A DNA stretch of 64,000 nt from Nocardia brasiliensis ATCC 700358. GTDB lineage: Bacteria > Actinomycetota > Actinomycetes > Mycobacteriales > Mycobacteriaceae. The stretch spans positions 3,348,001-3,412,000 of the forward strand of contig NC_018681.1 of the NCBI RefSeq assembly GCF_000250675.2. The letters are read 5' to 3'. A model generated the notes under the pieces. That model made no database searches. It saw nothing but the letters and a program-made list of their open reading frames with translations, and was not told the DNA's origin. Position 1 is the stretch's first letter. Every line of letters begins with the position of its first letter. Positions 8,781-18,009 of the stretch are shown here, piece by piece. A program made the position numbers and the translations under genes.

Positions 8781-10169
8781 ATGACCGCCGCCGTCACCGC
8801 ACTGATCATGATCGCCGCGGCACTCGCGACGATGGTGGTCGCTGCGCTGACCGTTCCCGGCGTGGCCAGGGTGCTGCTCATCGCACAGGCCCTCTACTGG
8901 GCGATGTCCTATCTCGCCAGACCCATTGTGCTGCTGTGGGTGCAGCCCGAACCGCGGTTCGGCGACAACGTGGCCGATCCGCGCCTGGCCGCCCTCGGCT
9001 ACGACCACGGCATCGCCATGGTGCTGCGTCCGGTGGTGTTCGGGTTGTGGGTGTACGCGGGCCTCGTCGTCGCCTTCGCGATCTGGCTACGCCGTCGCCG
9101 CGCGCCCCGGCGAGCGGCGATCACCGACGATCCGAACTTCGTGCCGACCCTGTGCGTGCTGTATTTCCTGGGCGCGCTCGGGCGCCTGGCGATGGTCGCC
9201 ACGGGCACCGCGGGCAAGGCGGGCGAGGTCGAAACATCGAGTCCCGCATTGACCTTCGTGACGATGCTGGGCACGATCGGCGCGATCGGGCTCATCGTCT
9301 TCGTGCGACTGGCCAGCGCCCGGGCCACGGTGGCCGCTGTCGGTCTGCTGCTGGCCGGTGAACTGCTCTGGACCGTCGCCGTCGAATCCAAGACCCCGAT
9401 CATGGGTGCCGCGTTGGCGATCGGCGTGCGGTTCGCACTCGGCGGCTGGACGCGGCCGAAAATCGTTGCCATTCTGCTCGTCTCGATCCTCGGCATGGGC
9501 GGCTTCGGCTGGTTGCAGTCGCTGAAGGCCACCGGGCAGCTGCGGGCCGACGCCGCGGTCACCGATGCCGCGTATCCCGCCGCGGTCCGGCCCATGCTGA
9601 GCGTACTGCGCCGGTTCGACCTGCTGGAGGCGGCGACCGACGTGTACTACACCCCGCCCGGCTCCTGGTTGTCCCCGGCCGAAGCCGCCGAAAACGCCGC
9701 GCGCAGCCTGATTCCCGCGCAGCTGCTCGGTTCGGAGAAGCTGCGCTCCGGCACCGCGTGGGCCGCCGACGTCCGGGGCGCCTCGGTGGACATGAGCCAG
9801 GTGTCGGTATCGCTGGCCGAGGGCGGGATCAGCGAAGGTTATCTGCTCGGCGGATACACCGGGATCATGGTGGGCGCCGCATTCACGTTCGCGCTCTTGG
9901 CCTCCTGGGCGCGGGCGCTGTACTCGCGGCATATCGCCCTCGTCGTGCTGGGGCTGGCGCTCATCGAGATACCGGTGATCTTCGAGCGCGGAATTCTCGG
10001 CAGCATGGAGATGCTCGGCAAGTATCTCCAGGCCGTCGTACTGGTGTGGTTCATCTATCTGCTGGTGGGTTTGTACCGCGGTTCGCGCGGGCAGTTATCG
10101 GCGCGTCGATCGTGGGAGCGGGCCGAATCCGTTGTCCCCGTTACACAAAGGACCGGGCAATGGGTTTGA
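8781..10169 (+). CDS. O-antigen polymerase-like membrane protein (Wzy candidate)
   Basis: A 462-residue polytopic protein with many hydrophobic segments and a long central hydrophilic loop (about residues 240-330). I start at ATG 8781 because GGAG lies about 7 bases upstream and the protein then opens with a hydrophobic helix. An in-frame ATG at 8745 is possible but reads through arginine-rich, non-membrane-like sequence. No catalytic motif is recognisable, as is usual for Wzy proteins. Assignment rests on topology and on its position between the flippase/glycosyltransferases and the copolymerase. An O-antigen-ligase role is an alternative. Confidence 0.72.
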   Translation: MTAAVTALIMIAAALATMVVAALTVPGVARVLLIAQALYWAMSYLARPIVLLWVQPEPRFGDNVADPRLAALGYDHGIAMVLRPVVFGLWVYAGLVVAFAIWLRRRRAPRRAAITDDPNFVPTLCVLYFLGALGRLAMVATGTAGKAGEVETSSPALTFVTMLGTIGAIGLIVFVRLASARATVAAVGLLLAGELLWTVAVESKTPIMGAALAIGVRFALGGWTRPKIVAILLVSILGMGGFGWLQSLKATGQLRADAAVTDAAYPAAVRPMLSVLRRFDLLEAATDVYYTPPGSWLSPAEAAENAARSLIPAQLLGSEKLRSGTAWAADVRGASVDMSQVSVSLAEGGISEGYLLGGYTGIMVGAAFTFALLASWARALYSRHIALVVLGLALIEIPVIFERGILGSMEMLGKYLQAVVLVWFIYLLVGLYRGSRGQLSARRSWERAESVVPVTQRTGQWV

Positions 10170-11500
10170 TCGAGTATTGGCGCGTGCTGCGGCGCCGTTG
10201 GATCGTCGTCGTCGCGGCGGTGCTGGTGTGCCTGCTCGCCGCCGCGGGCTACGCGCAGACGATTCCCGTGACGTACAAAGCCTCGAGCAGCATGTACGTG
10301 TCGATGTCCACCGGAACGTCGGTGAACGACTCGTACCAGGGCGGTTTGGCGGCGCAACAGCGGGTCCGGTCGTATCTGGACCTGCTCACCAGCGCCACTG
10401 TCGCACAGCGGGTCATCGACGATCGCGGCTTGCGGTTGAGCGTCGGCGAACTGCGCAGCAGGATCTCGGCGAGTTCGCCGCCCGCGACCGCCGTGCTCGT
10501 CGCCACCGTCACCGCGCCCGCCGCCGCGGAGGCACGCGATCTCGCCGACGCCGTGGTGGCGCAATTCCGGCGGCTGGTGGACGAATTGGAGACCACCGAA
10601 CTCGGTGCGGCACCCGCCACCAGGGTCGCGGTGGTGGATCGGGCGGAGCTGCCCGCCGCGCCGAGCGGCCCGCGACGAACGCGCCTGCTGGCACTCGGCC
10701 TGTGCGCGGGCCTCGCACTGGGATTCGCGGCAGCCCTGCTGCGCGATCGGCTCGACCGCCGGTTGCGCACCTCCACCGAGCTGGAATCGGTACTGGCGGA
10801 ACCGGTTCGGGTGGGCGGGCCCGGCGCACCCGAGCGGCCGGCGGTGCCGATTCTGGCGATACTCGACATCGGCCTGCCGGGCGAGCTGGGGGAGACGCGG
10901 CGGCTACGGGCCCGCCTCACCGATGCCGCCGCCGGGAAGAGTCCGAAAACGATTGTGCTGACCAGCTTTTCCGCGCGGTCGGCCCCTGACATCGGGCCGC
11001 GGCTGGCTCGATCGCTGGCGGCTACCGGTGCCCGGGTAGTGCTCGTGGACGCGGACACCACCGGTGCGGGCAGCTCCGGCCAACTGCTGGCGCACACCGG
11101 TCCGGGGCTCGCCGAAGTCCTGCGCGGCGGGCCGAGATCGAGCGATGCGGTGGTGCGGCTACCCGACGACGGCATCGATCTGCTGCCGCTCGGCTCGCCC
11201 GATCCCGGGACGCCGGATGCGCTGACCACCGAGCGTTTCGGCACGATCCTGGCGGACCTGCGGTGCGATTTCGATCATGTGGTGGTCGAGGTGGCGCCGG
11301 TCACCGCCGCCGCGGACGTGCTGTCGGTCGCCCCGCGCGGGGACGCGACGATCGGCGTCGTCGAACTCGGCGCCACCGACGCGGCCCAGGTGCGCGGCGC
11401 GCTGGCGACCTTCGGCGCGGCGGGCGCGGCACTGGTGGGCGTCATCGCGGTATCGCGGCCCGGTGACCGACCGCGCCTCAGTCGAAGGTTGCGCCTATGA
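10160..11500 (+). CDS. Wzz-like polysaccharide copolymerase with degenerate tyrosine-kinase domain
   Basis: A 446-residue protein. It has an N-terminal transmembrane helix right after MGLIEYWRVLRRR, a periplasmic-type helical region, and a second helix (LLALGLCAGLALGFAAALL, near residue 180). The second half is fold-related to BY-kinases: IVLTSFSARSAPDIG sits where Walker A should be but lacks GK[ST], while VVLVDADTTGAG keeps the Walker A' strand. There is no C-terminal tyrosine cluster. It therefore probably controls chain length without kinase activity. AAAGGA about 8 bases upstream supports ATG 10160, overlapping the polymerase gene by 10 bases. Confidence 0.82.
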   Translation: MGLIEYWRVLRRRWIVVVAAVLVCLLAAAGYAQTIPVTYKASSSMYVSMSTGTSVNDSYQGGLAAQQRVRSYLDLLTSATVAQRVIDDRGLRLSVGELRSRISASSPPATAVLVATVTAPAAAEARDLADAVVAQFRRLVDELETTELGAAPATRVAVVDRAELPAAPSGPRRTRLLALGLCAGLALGFAAALLRDRLDRRLRTSTELESVLAEPVRVGGPGAPERPAVPILAILDIGLPGELGETRRLRARLTDAAAGKSPKTIVLTSFSARSAPDIGPRLARSLAATGARVVLVDADTTGAGSSGQLLAHTGPGLAEVLRGGPRSSDAVVRLPDDGIDLLPLGSPDPGTPDALTTERFGTILADLRCDFDHVVVEVAPVTAAADVLSVAPRGDATIGVVELGATDAAQVRGALATFGAAGAALVGVIAVSRPGDRPRLSRRLRL

Positions 11501-12852
11501 GCGAAGACTCGGTGAATCGTCGTCGCCTGCTCGCCGGTTCGCTCGGCGCGGCCGCCGCGCTGCCCTTGACCGCGTGCGCCGCCCGCTCCGACGACGACGA
11601 GGAGTTCCGCTCACCGCGGGTCACCGACGCGCCCGCCGCCCGCAACATCCGTGATTTCGGTGCGGTGGGCGACGGGAAAGCCGACGACACCGCCGCGCTC
11701 GCGAAAGCCGCCGCGGTGGGCGACGGACCGCTGGTGCTGTATCTGCCCGCCGGCCAGTACCGGGTGACGTCCTGGCCCCAATTACCCGACTACGCCACGG
11801 TGCTCGGCGACGGCGGCGATGTCAGCATGATCAACTATGCGGGCGGTGGCACGCTGATCGCCCTGCACAAGCGGCAGCGGGTGCGCTTCGCCCGGCTCGG
11901 CATCTTCGTCTCCGACCCGGCCGTGACCGCCGTGTCGCTGTCCGAATGCTTCCGGTGTTCGTTCGAATCGGTGGTGCTGCGCGGCAATCACCTCAGTGAG
12001 AACTTTCCGCGGTATGCCGAACAGCGCGGCGTCGTGCTCGATCAGAACACGGGCGGCACCGCGTTCGTCAACTGCGATATCAACAATTTCGGGTACGGGC
12101 TGGTGACCTCGTGCATCCAGAATTACGTGACCTCGTCGAAATTCACCAACAACCGGATCAGCGTGCTCGGCACCGGCGGCGACCACAACGCCGGATTGGC
12201 CTTGAGCAACGTCGAATTCGTCTCCGATACCGACCCGCGCACCACCGACCGGCACCTGGTGGTGGACGGCGCGGCCAACGCCTGGTGGCTGACCAACGTC
12301 TGGTTCGAGGGTGCCGATACGGCACTGTCGATCGGGCACCTGGAACGTGGTGGGCCCGCACAGTTCGGACTGGTCAATTGCAAGATCGCGGCCCGGACCC
12401 GCTGCGTGGACCTGACCTATTGCCGCCAACCGTATTTGGCGAACGTACAGTTCGACGCGGACCTGGACCAGCCGCCCACCGAACTGCGGATCGACGGGCG
12501 GGGGTGCCCGGAAGGCACTGCGGTGAACCTCATTTCGAGCTCGGCCCGTGATATCGATCCCGCGGTGTTCCCCACCGGATGGCATGTGATCGGCCGGGAT
12601 CGGATGCTGGGGGCACGGTTCGCCGGGACCACGGTCGCACAGGCGGGCCGTCCGGACACCGACATCCTCCAGGTGCAGGCCGCCGACGGCGCGGTGGCGG
12701 CGGCGGTACTCTCCAGCGGCGCTTGGCTTTCCGATCGCGCCGAGGGCGGCATGGTGCTCAAGGACGCGGACGGCGGGTACTGGCGGCTGGTGGTCGCGCC
12801 CACCGGCGCGGTGAGCGCCGTGCCGCTGGGCCGGGACAGGCCGACGAGGTGA
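11497..12852 (+). CDS. Exported right-handed beta-helix lipoprotein (pectate-lyase-3-like)
   Basis: The 451-residue product has a twin-arginine signal (NRRRLLAGSLGAAAALPLTAC) ending in a lipobox-like LTAC, so it is probably a Tat-exported lipoprotein. After it, IRDFGAVGDGKADDTAAL is the signature opening of pectate-lyase-3/GH28-type beta-helix enzymes and phage tailspikes. Repeating hydrophobic, Asn-rich strands continue to about residue 370. The likely function is lyase, hydrolase or binding of the polysaccharide made by this locus on the cell surface. ATG overlaps the previous stop by 4 bases. Confidence 0.85.
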   Translation: MSEDSVNRRRLLAGSLGAAAALPLTACAARSDDDEEFRSPRVTDAPAARNIRDFGAVGDGKADDTAALAKAAAVGDGPLVLYLPAGQYRVTSWPQLPDYATVLGDGGDVSMINYAGGGTLIALHKRQRVRFARLGIFVSDPAVTAVSLSECFRCSFESVVLRGNHLSENFPRYAEQRGVVLDQNTGGTAFVNCDINNFGYGLVTSCIQNYVTSSKFTNNRISVLGTGGDHNAGLALSNVEFVSDTDPRTTDRHLVVDGAANAWWLTNVWFEGADTALSIGHLERGGPAQFGLVNCKIAARTRCVDLTYCRQPYLANVQFDADLDQPPTELRIDGRGCPEGTAVNLISSSARDIDPAVFPTGWHVIGRDRMLGARFAGTTVAQAGRPDTDILQVQAADGAVAAAVLSSGAWLSDRAEGGMVLKDADGGYWRLVVAPTGAVSAVPLGRDRPTR

Positions 12853-12856
12853 CGCC

Positions 12857-13447
12857 GTGAACAACGCTGCCGTGGCTGCACCCGAGGTACCCCGGCGCCC
12901 GCCGAGCCGGATCCGGCGCGCATTGCTCGGTGTCGTCGCAGTGATCGCCGTCGTCGCCGCGCTGGCGGCGCTGGGCTGGCCGGCGTACGTGCGACCGCAG
13001 GTGGATCCGCTGCGACCCGCCGACGCCATCGTCGTGCTCGGCGGCACGCCGTACGAACGCTTCGACGTGGGACTCGATCTCGCGCGGCGTGGCTACGCCC
13101 GGCAACTGCTGATCTCGCGCTCCACCGGTGCCGACGACCCTGCCATGGACAAATACTGTGCCGGGCACTTCGATTTCCAGGTCAGCTGTTTCGTCCCCGA
13201 CCCGTGGACCACCCAGGGTGAAGCGCAGGAAATCGGCCGCAGGGCACAGCAATACGGCTGGCGGCACATCATCGTGGTGACCTTCACCCCGCATGTGTCG
13301 CGCGCGCGGTACATCGTGCAGAAGTGCTTCGCCGGTGAGGTGACGATGGTCGCCAGCCCCAGTCCGTCGGGGCCGGCGTTCTGGGCGTGGATGTACGTGC
13401 GCCAATCGGCCGGCTATCTCAAAGCGTTCACCGAACGCGGGTGTTGA
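12857..13447 (+). CDS. YdcF/SanA (DUF218) family membrane-anchored protein
   Basis: A 196-residue protein with one N-terminal transmembrane segment (about residues 22-42, ALLGVVAVIAVVAALAALGW) and then a DUF218 domain. ADAIVVLGG is the first strand of the fold, RQLLISRS follows, and TTQGEAQEIGRRA resembles the conserved T-x-x-E/N helix start. The family (SanA, ElyC, YdcF) is linked to envelope polysaccharide and peptidoglycan precursor handling. Four bases separate it from the beta-helix gene. I use the GTG at 12857, 4 bases after the preceding stop. Confidence 0.85.
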   Translation: MNNAAVAAPEVPRRPPSRIRRALLGVVAVIAVVAALAALGWPAYVRPQVDPLRPADAIVVLGGTPYERFDVGLDLARRGYARQLLISRSTGADDPAMDKYCAGHFDFQVSCFVPDPWTTQGEAQEIGRRAQQYGWRHIIVVTFTPHVSRARYIVQKCFAGEVTMVASPSPSGPAFWAWMYVRQSAGYLKAFTERGC

Positions 13448-13464
13448 AGGAATGAGGAACGTGC

Positions 13465-14829
13465 GTGACGAGTCTCGACAGTCGACGTGATTTCGCTCGT
13501 AGCAACGGCATCCAGGCGCGGTTGCACGACCTGATACCCGGTGGCGCGCACACCTATGCGCGCGGCGCCGATCAGTACCCGGAACACATGGCCCCGATTC
13601 TGGTGCGCGGCAACGGCTGCCGGGTCTGGGACAGCGACGGAAACGAGTACGTCGAGTACGGCATGGGCCTGCGCTCGGTGACGCTCGGGCACGGTTATCG
13701 GCCGGTGGTCGAGGCGGTGACGGCCGCCATCGCCGACGGTGTGAACTTCTCCCGGCCCACCGAATTGGAATTGCTTGCCGCCGAGGACTTCCTGTCCTTG
13801 GTCCCCGGGGCCGACATGGTCAAGTTCGCCAAGAACGGCTCGGACGCGACCACCGCGGCGGTCCGGCTGGCCCGCGCCGCCACCGGCCGGGTGGTCGTCG
13901 CGGTGTGTGATCAACCGTTCTTCTCCGTGGACGACTGGTTCATCGGCACCACCGAGATGGACAGCGGCACCGACGACACCGCCACGGTGAAGTTCCCGTA
14001 CAACGATCTCGGCGCACTGGCCGACGTCCTGGCCGCGGTGCCGGTGGCGTGCGTGGTCATGGAGGCGGCGACCGCACTCGCCGAACCCGGCGGCGGGTAT
14101 CTGAACGGTGTTCGCGCCCTGTGCGATCGGTACGGGGCGTTGCTCGTGTTCGACGAGATGATCACCGGGTTCCGCTGGTCGGCCGGTGGGGCGCAACAGG
14201 TGTACGGCGTGCGCCCGGATCTGTCGTGCTGGGGGAAGGCGATGGGCAACGGGTTCCCGATCTCGGCGTTGGCGGGCAAGCGCGCATACATGGAGCTGGG
14301 CGGGTTGCGAACGGACCGGGACCGGGTGTTCCTGCTGTCGACCACCCACGGGCCGGAAGCCGCGGGGCTGGCCGCGTTCCGCGCGGTGGTTCGCGCCTAC
14401 GCGGACACCGATCCGATCGGCCGGATGGAACGGGCCGGGCGGCGGCTCGCCGACGCGGTGAATGCCACTGCCGCCGAGCTGGGTATCGCCGATTTCCTTC
14501 AGGTCGCCGGGCGGCCGTCGTGCCTGGTCTATCTCACCAGAGACCCGCGCGGCAGGCCGTCGCAAGCGTTCCGGACGCTGTTCCTGCAGGAATTGCTGGC
14601 CCGCGGGGTGCTGGGGCAATCGTTCGTGACCTCGGCGGCGCACACCGACGACGCTGTCGACGTGACTGTCTCCGCCTGCCGGGAGGCAGCGCTCGTTTAT
14701 CGGCGCGCGCTCGAACAGGGCAGTGTCACAGGGCTTTTGGTAGGACGTCCGGTCGCGCCCGCGCTCCGGCGGACCGCCGCGCCGCGCCGGATCGCCGCCG
14801 CATCGCAAGGTGGAGCGCAGCACTCGTGA
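13465..14829 (+). CDS. Class III aminotransferase, glutamate-1-semialdehyde aminomutase family
   Basis: A 454-residue PLP enzyme. FAKNGSDATTAAVRLAR, FDEMITGFRW and CWGKAMGNGFPISALAG (PLP lysine at residue 258) closely follow GSA-aminomutase relatives. It lies far from any tetrapyrrole genes, inside a polysaccharide operon, so it more likely transaminates a sugar or linker metabolite than makes 5-aminolevulinate. The C-terminal 35 residues (Ala/Arg-rich) extend beyond the fold. GTG 13465 has GAGGAAC upstream; GTGA overlap links it to the next glycosyltransferase. Confidence 0.85.
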   Translation: MTSLDSRRDFARSNGIQARLHDLIPGGAHTYARGADQYPEHMAPILVRGNGCRVWDSDGNEYVEYGMGLRSVTLGHGYRPVVEAVTAAIADGVNFSRPTELELLAAEDFLSLVPGADMVKFAKNGSDATTAAVRLARAATGRVVVAVCDQPFFSVDDWFIGTTEMDSGTDDTATVKFPYNDLGALADVLAAVPVACVVMEAATALAEPGGGYLNGVRALCDRYGALLVFDEMITGFRWSAGGAQQVYGVRPDLSCWGKAMGNGFPISALAGKRAYMELGGLRTDRDRVFLLSTTHGPEAAGLAAFRAVVRAYADTDPIGRMERAGRRLADAVNATAAELGIADFLQVAGRPSCLVYLTRDPRGRPSQAFRTLFLQELLARGVLGQSFVTSAAHTDDAVDVTVSACREAALVYRRALEQGSVTGLLVGRPVAPALRRTAAPRRIAAASQGGAQHS

Positions 14830-15983
14830 CCGCGCCGCGAATCGGGCTCGTGCATGAGCGATTCACCGAATACGGCGGGTCCGAAGCGGTGGTGGCGGAG
14901 TTCCTCCGCACCTGGCCCGGAGCCTCGGTGTTCGCGCCGATCGTCAGTCGTGCGGGGCAGGCCGCACTCGCGGCGCAATGCGGTGCGGGAGAGCTGGATT
15001 CGATTCAGGACAGCTGGCTCAGCGGAGTGCATACCGCGCTGGGCGCCCGCGCGCACGCCCCGCTGCTGCCCTTCGTGCCCCGGGCGCTGCGTCGCCTGCC
15101 GCTGGCCGGGCGGTTCGACGCGGTGGTCGTCAGCCATCACGCGTTCGCCACTCAGGCCGTATTCGCCACGGACGCACCGGTGATCGCGTATGTGCACAGT
15201 CCGGCACGCTGGGCGTGGGACAGCGCTTTTCGCGCCCAGGAGGCCGGTGGACGGTCCGGTCAGCTCGCTTTGGCGGCCCTCGGCCATATCGCTCGCCGGG
15301 CCGAGTTGCGGGCGGCGCCGCGGCTGGCGCAGGTGATCGCCAACTCGCACGCGGTCGCGGACCGTGTACGTGATTGGTGGGGTCTGCCCGCCGCCGTGAT
15401 CAATCCGCCCGTGCGGATAGATCGGTTCACCCCCGACCCGTCGCTGTCGCGCGAGGACTTCTTCCTGTTCGCCGGTCGTCTCGTGCCCTACAAACGGGCA
15501 GACCTCGCGATCAGGGCGGCGCGGCAGGCGGGCCGCCGGCTGGTCGTGCTCGGCGACGGCAGGCACCGCCCCTACCTCGAATCCATCGCCGGACCGGAGA
15601 CCACATTTCTCGGCGCTGCCTCCGACGCGGTCCTGCTGGACAGCTATCGCCGCTGCCAGGCCCTGCTCATGCCGGGCGTCGAGGATTTCGGCATCGTCCC
15701 GGTGGAGGCGATGGCGTGCGGCACCCCGGTCCTCGCGGTCGGCGCGGGCGGCGCGCTCGACACCGTCCTACCCGGCACCACCGGCGAATATCTCGCCCCC
15801 GGCGACGACCAGTCCGTCATCGACAGCCTCGCCCGCCACATGCGCGCTTTCGATTCCACCACCTACGATCCCGCCACCATCCGCACCCACGCCACCACCT
15901 TCACCCCCACCGCCTTCCGCACCCGCCTATCCGCCACAGTCACCCAAACCCTCACCCGGACGGCCCTGGAATCGTCGCGGTGA
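14826..15983 (+). CDS. Glycosyltransferase family 4
   Basis: A 385-residue GT4 enzyme starting from GTG with the typical IGLVHERFTEYGGSEAVV N-terminus of mannosyl-type transferases. FLFAGRLVPYKRADLAIRA begins the donor lobe, and EDFGIVPVEAMACGTPVLA is the EX7E motif. The last ~50 codons become strongly C-biased on the coding strand (Thr/His/Pro-rich tail, about 15830-15960), unlike the rest of the gene. This is the final gene of the polysaccharide locus; the AT-richer gap after it marks a boundary. Confidence 0.88.
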   Translation: MTAPRIGLVHERFTEYGGSEAVVAEFLRTWPGASVFAPIVSRAGQAALAAQCGAGELDSIQDSWLSGVHTALGARAHAPLLPFVPRALRRLPLAGRFDAVVVSHHAFATQAVFATDAPVIAYVHSPARWAWDSAFRAQEAGGRSGQLALAALGHIARRAELRAAPRLAQVIANSHAVADRVRDWWGLPAAVINPPVRIDRFTPDPSLSREDFFLFAGRLVPYKRADLAIRAARQAGRRLVVLGDGRHRPYLESIAGPETTFLGAASDAVLLDSYRRCQALLMPGVEDFGIVPVEAMACGTPVLAVGAGGALDTVLPGTTGEYLAPGDDQSVIDSLARHMRAFDSTTYDPATIRTHATTFTPTAFRTRLSATVTQTLTRTALESSR

Positions 15984-16224
15984 GAGGCCGCTGAACGTCG
16001 CGGTTGTATGGATTGTCTGAATTATCCTGGGCGTGCGTGAAACCGCTTATATGTTCTTCTAATTCGATTGTCATCGCGTTAGCAAAATTACGGAATCGGA
16101 GATGTAATCCGCGTCACATTGTCCGATTTGCTGGTAGTCGTCCGGTTGTCGTCATGTTCGAATGTGCTGAGCGGGGCTAAGTATCAGGTTTCAGTGGGAT
16201 TTGCCGGAAGATCCAGGAGATTGG
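15984..16224. promoter_or_regulatory. AT-richer intergenic region upstream of the SARP gene
   Basis: These 241 bases are visibly AT-richer than their surroundings and separate the polysaccharide locus from the SARP gene. They should hold the regulator's promoter. I cannot pick a confident -35/-10 pair. AGGAG at 16215-16219, 5 bases before ATG 16225, is a clear ribosome binding site and decides the SARP start over the TTG at 16201. No terminator hairpin for the upstream operon is obvious. Confidence 0.5.
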
Positions 16225-18009
16225 ATGTTCGTCTCAACGCTCGGCAGACTGCAAGTCACCGTGGACGACGGTGAGATTACACCGACGGCGCCGAAGTTGC
16301 GCAGCTTGCTCGCGCTGCTCGCGGTGCGGCGAAACCGAATCGTGCCCACCGGCGTTCTGGTCGAAGAACTGTGGAACGACGAAGCGCCGATCAGTGCGCT
16401 CGCGACTTTGCAGACCTACGTCTATCAACTGCGAAAACTGTTGCAGGCGCACGGCGCCAACGGGCGTGACGTGTTGCGCTGGCATCCGCTGGGCTATGAA
16501 ATCCGGCTGGCCGACCACGAACTCGATATCGCCGCGTTCGAGCAGCTCGCCGAACGGGCGCGCGACCAGCTGTCCGACGGCGCGGTGGTGGAAGCCTTGC
16601 AGTCCGCCTCGAACGCGGCCGCGCTGTGCACCGGCACACCCCTGTACGACATCTGCGCCGGCCCGATCCTGGAACCGGAGATCAACCGGTTGCGCGAGTC
16701 GTTGTTGCAGGTCACGCAGTTGCGGGTCGAGGCGCGGATGCGTCTGGGCCATCATCGGGATCTGATCGGTGAGCTGAAGCTGCTGTGTGGCGAGCACCCC
16801 TATCACGAAGGGCTGCACGGCAACCTGATGACCTGCCTGCATCGCTGCGGCCGCAGGTCCGAGGCGCTCGAGGTGTACCACCTGCTGCGGTCCAATCTGA
16901 GCGCCGAGCTGGGCATCGAACCGTCCGCGGTCATCCAGGAGTTGCAGCGCGGATTGCTCGACGGCGCACCGGAACAGGCCACCGCCGAGGTGCGCACCGC
17001 CGTGGCGCCCGCGCAATTGCCGCGCGATCTGTCCGATTTCTCCGGTCGCGCCGACGAAAAGAAACGACTCACCGAACTACTGACCAGTGACGTGGCCGTC
17101 ACGGCCGCCGTGGTCACCGTCACCGGCGGGCCCGGTGTCGGTAAATCCGCGCTGGCGATCCACGCGGGACATTCGGTGCGCAGCCATTTCCCGGACGGTC
17201 AGCTCTATGTCGATTTCCGCGAAGGCACGCACGGTTCGTTCCGCATTCTCGGAAGGTTCCTGCGCGCGGTGGGTTTCGCCGCCGGGCATTTGCCGGATGA
17301 ACTCGACGAGCGCGCGGAGTTGTTCCGTAGTTGGGCTGCGGGCCGCCGGGTGCTCATTGTGCTGGACAATGTCACGACTCGTGGCCAGGTGCGGCAATTG
17401 CTCGCGGGCGGCCCCGGTAGCGCGGTGCTGATCACCGGCACCTTTCGCGCGGTCGCGGGTATCGAAGGCGCGGCGCCGATCGAACTGGAAGCGCCGGACG
17501 CGGGGCAGAGCAACGAGATACTCTCCGCGATCATCGGTCCCGATCGGATGAGCGCGGAAACCGATGCCGCGGAACGCATCATCGCCTACTGCGATCGAAA
17601 CCCGCTGGCATTGCGCATCGTCGGCGCGAAATTGGTGACCAATCGCTTGCTGTCGTTGTCCATGCTCGCCGACCGGCTCGCGGATCCGCGGCGGCGGCTG
17701 CACCAGCTGGAGTTCCTCGACTGGAGCATGACCCGCACGGTGTCGGCGGGCTATCGCGAATTGGACGCGCCCGCGCGTGCGCTGCTGAACGCCGCGATCG
17801 CCGCGGGTTCGCGCACGCTCACCATGACGCGCGCGGAACAGCTGTGCGCGCCGGGGCAGTGGTCGGCGGACAACGCCATCGAGCAGCTGATCCAGAACGG
17901 GCTGGTGCGCTGCAATTGGGGTGTGGTGGGGGTGGACAGCTTCGACATCCCGGACCTCGTCGGCTGCTATGTGGCCGAGGTGGCGGGCCCGAACACCGAG
18001 GCTTGTTGA
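16225..18009 (+). CDS. SARP-family transcriptional regulator with NB-ARC domain (AfsR-like)
   Basis: A 594-residue regulator. Residues 1-90 form the OmpR-type winged helix (STLGRLQVTVDDG, then TLQTYVYQLRKLL). About 95-240 is the bacterial transcriptional activation domain. From about 270 there is an NB-ARC-type NTPase with Walker A GGPGVGKSA at about 301 and VLIVLDNV as Walker B. It lacks the long TPR tail of full AfsR. SARPs activate antibiotic clusters by binding direct heptamer repeats, and this is the obvious pathway-specific activator for the genes to its right. Its 3' end overlaps the convergent adenylation-ketoreductase gene by 43 bases, so strong transcription of one may affect the other. 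Confidence 0.9.
   Translation: MFVSTLGRLQVTVDDGEITPTAPKLRSLLALLAVRRNRIVPTGVLVEELWNDEAPISALATLQTYVYQLRKLLQAHGANGRDVLRWHPLGYEIRLADHELDIAAFEQLAERARDQLSDGAVVEALQSASNAAALCTGTPLYDICAGPILEPEINRLRESLLQVTQLRVEARMRLGHHRDLIGELKLLCGEHPYHEGLHGNLMTCLHRCGRRSEALEVYHLLRSNLSAELGIEPSAVIQELQRGLLDGAPEQATAEVRTAVAPAQLPRDLSDFSGRADEKKRLTELLTSDVAVTAAVVTVTGGPGVGKSALAIHAGHSVRSHFPDGQLYVDFREGTHGSFRILGRFLRAVGFAAGHLPDELDERAELFRSWAAGRRVLIVLDNVTTRGQVRQLLAGGPGSAVLITGTFRAVAGIEGAAPIELEAPDAGQSNEILSAIIGPDRMSAETDAAERIIAYCDRNPLALRIVGAKLVTNRLLSLSMLADRLADPRRRLHQLEFLDWSMTRTVSAGYRELDAPARALLNAAIAAGSRTLTMTRAEQLCAPGQWSADNAIEQLIQNGLVRCNWGVVGVDSFDIPDLVGCYVAEVAGPNTEAC

Noticed and set aside
13465..14829. Reading the gene as hemL (5-aminolevulinate synthesis)
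   Set aside because: Family match is clear, but it is embedded in a polysaccharide operon with no tetrapyrrole genes; only the family name is supported.
15830..15960. C-rich Thr/His/Pro tail of the GT4 gene as a frameshift or repeat
   Set aside because: The frame remains open to a normal stop and the sequence is compositionally biased rather than a true repeat.
15984..16200. A definite -35/-10 promoter for the SARP gene
   Set aside because: TTGTCC/TTGTCG and TAAGTA-like boxes exist but not at an acceptable spacing.
16201..16224. TTG at 16201 as the SARP start
   Set aside because: ATG 16225 has AGGAG 5 bases upstream and gives the N-terminus normal for SARP proteins; the eight extra residues do not.
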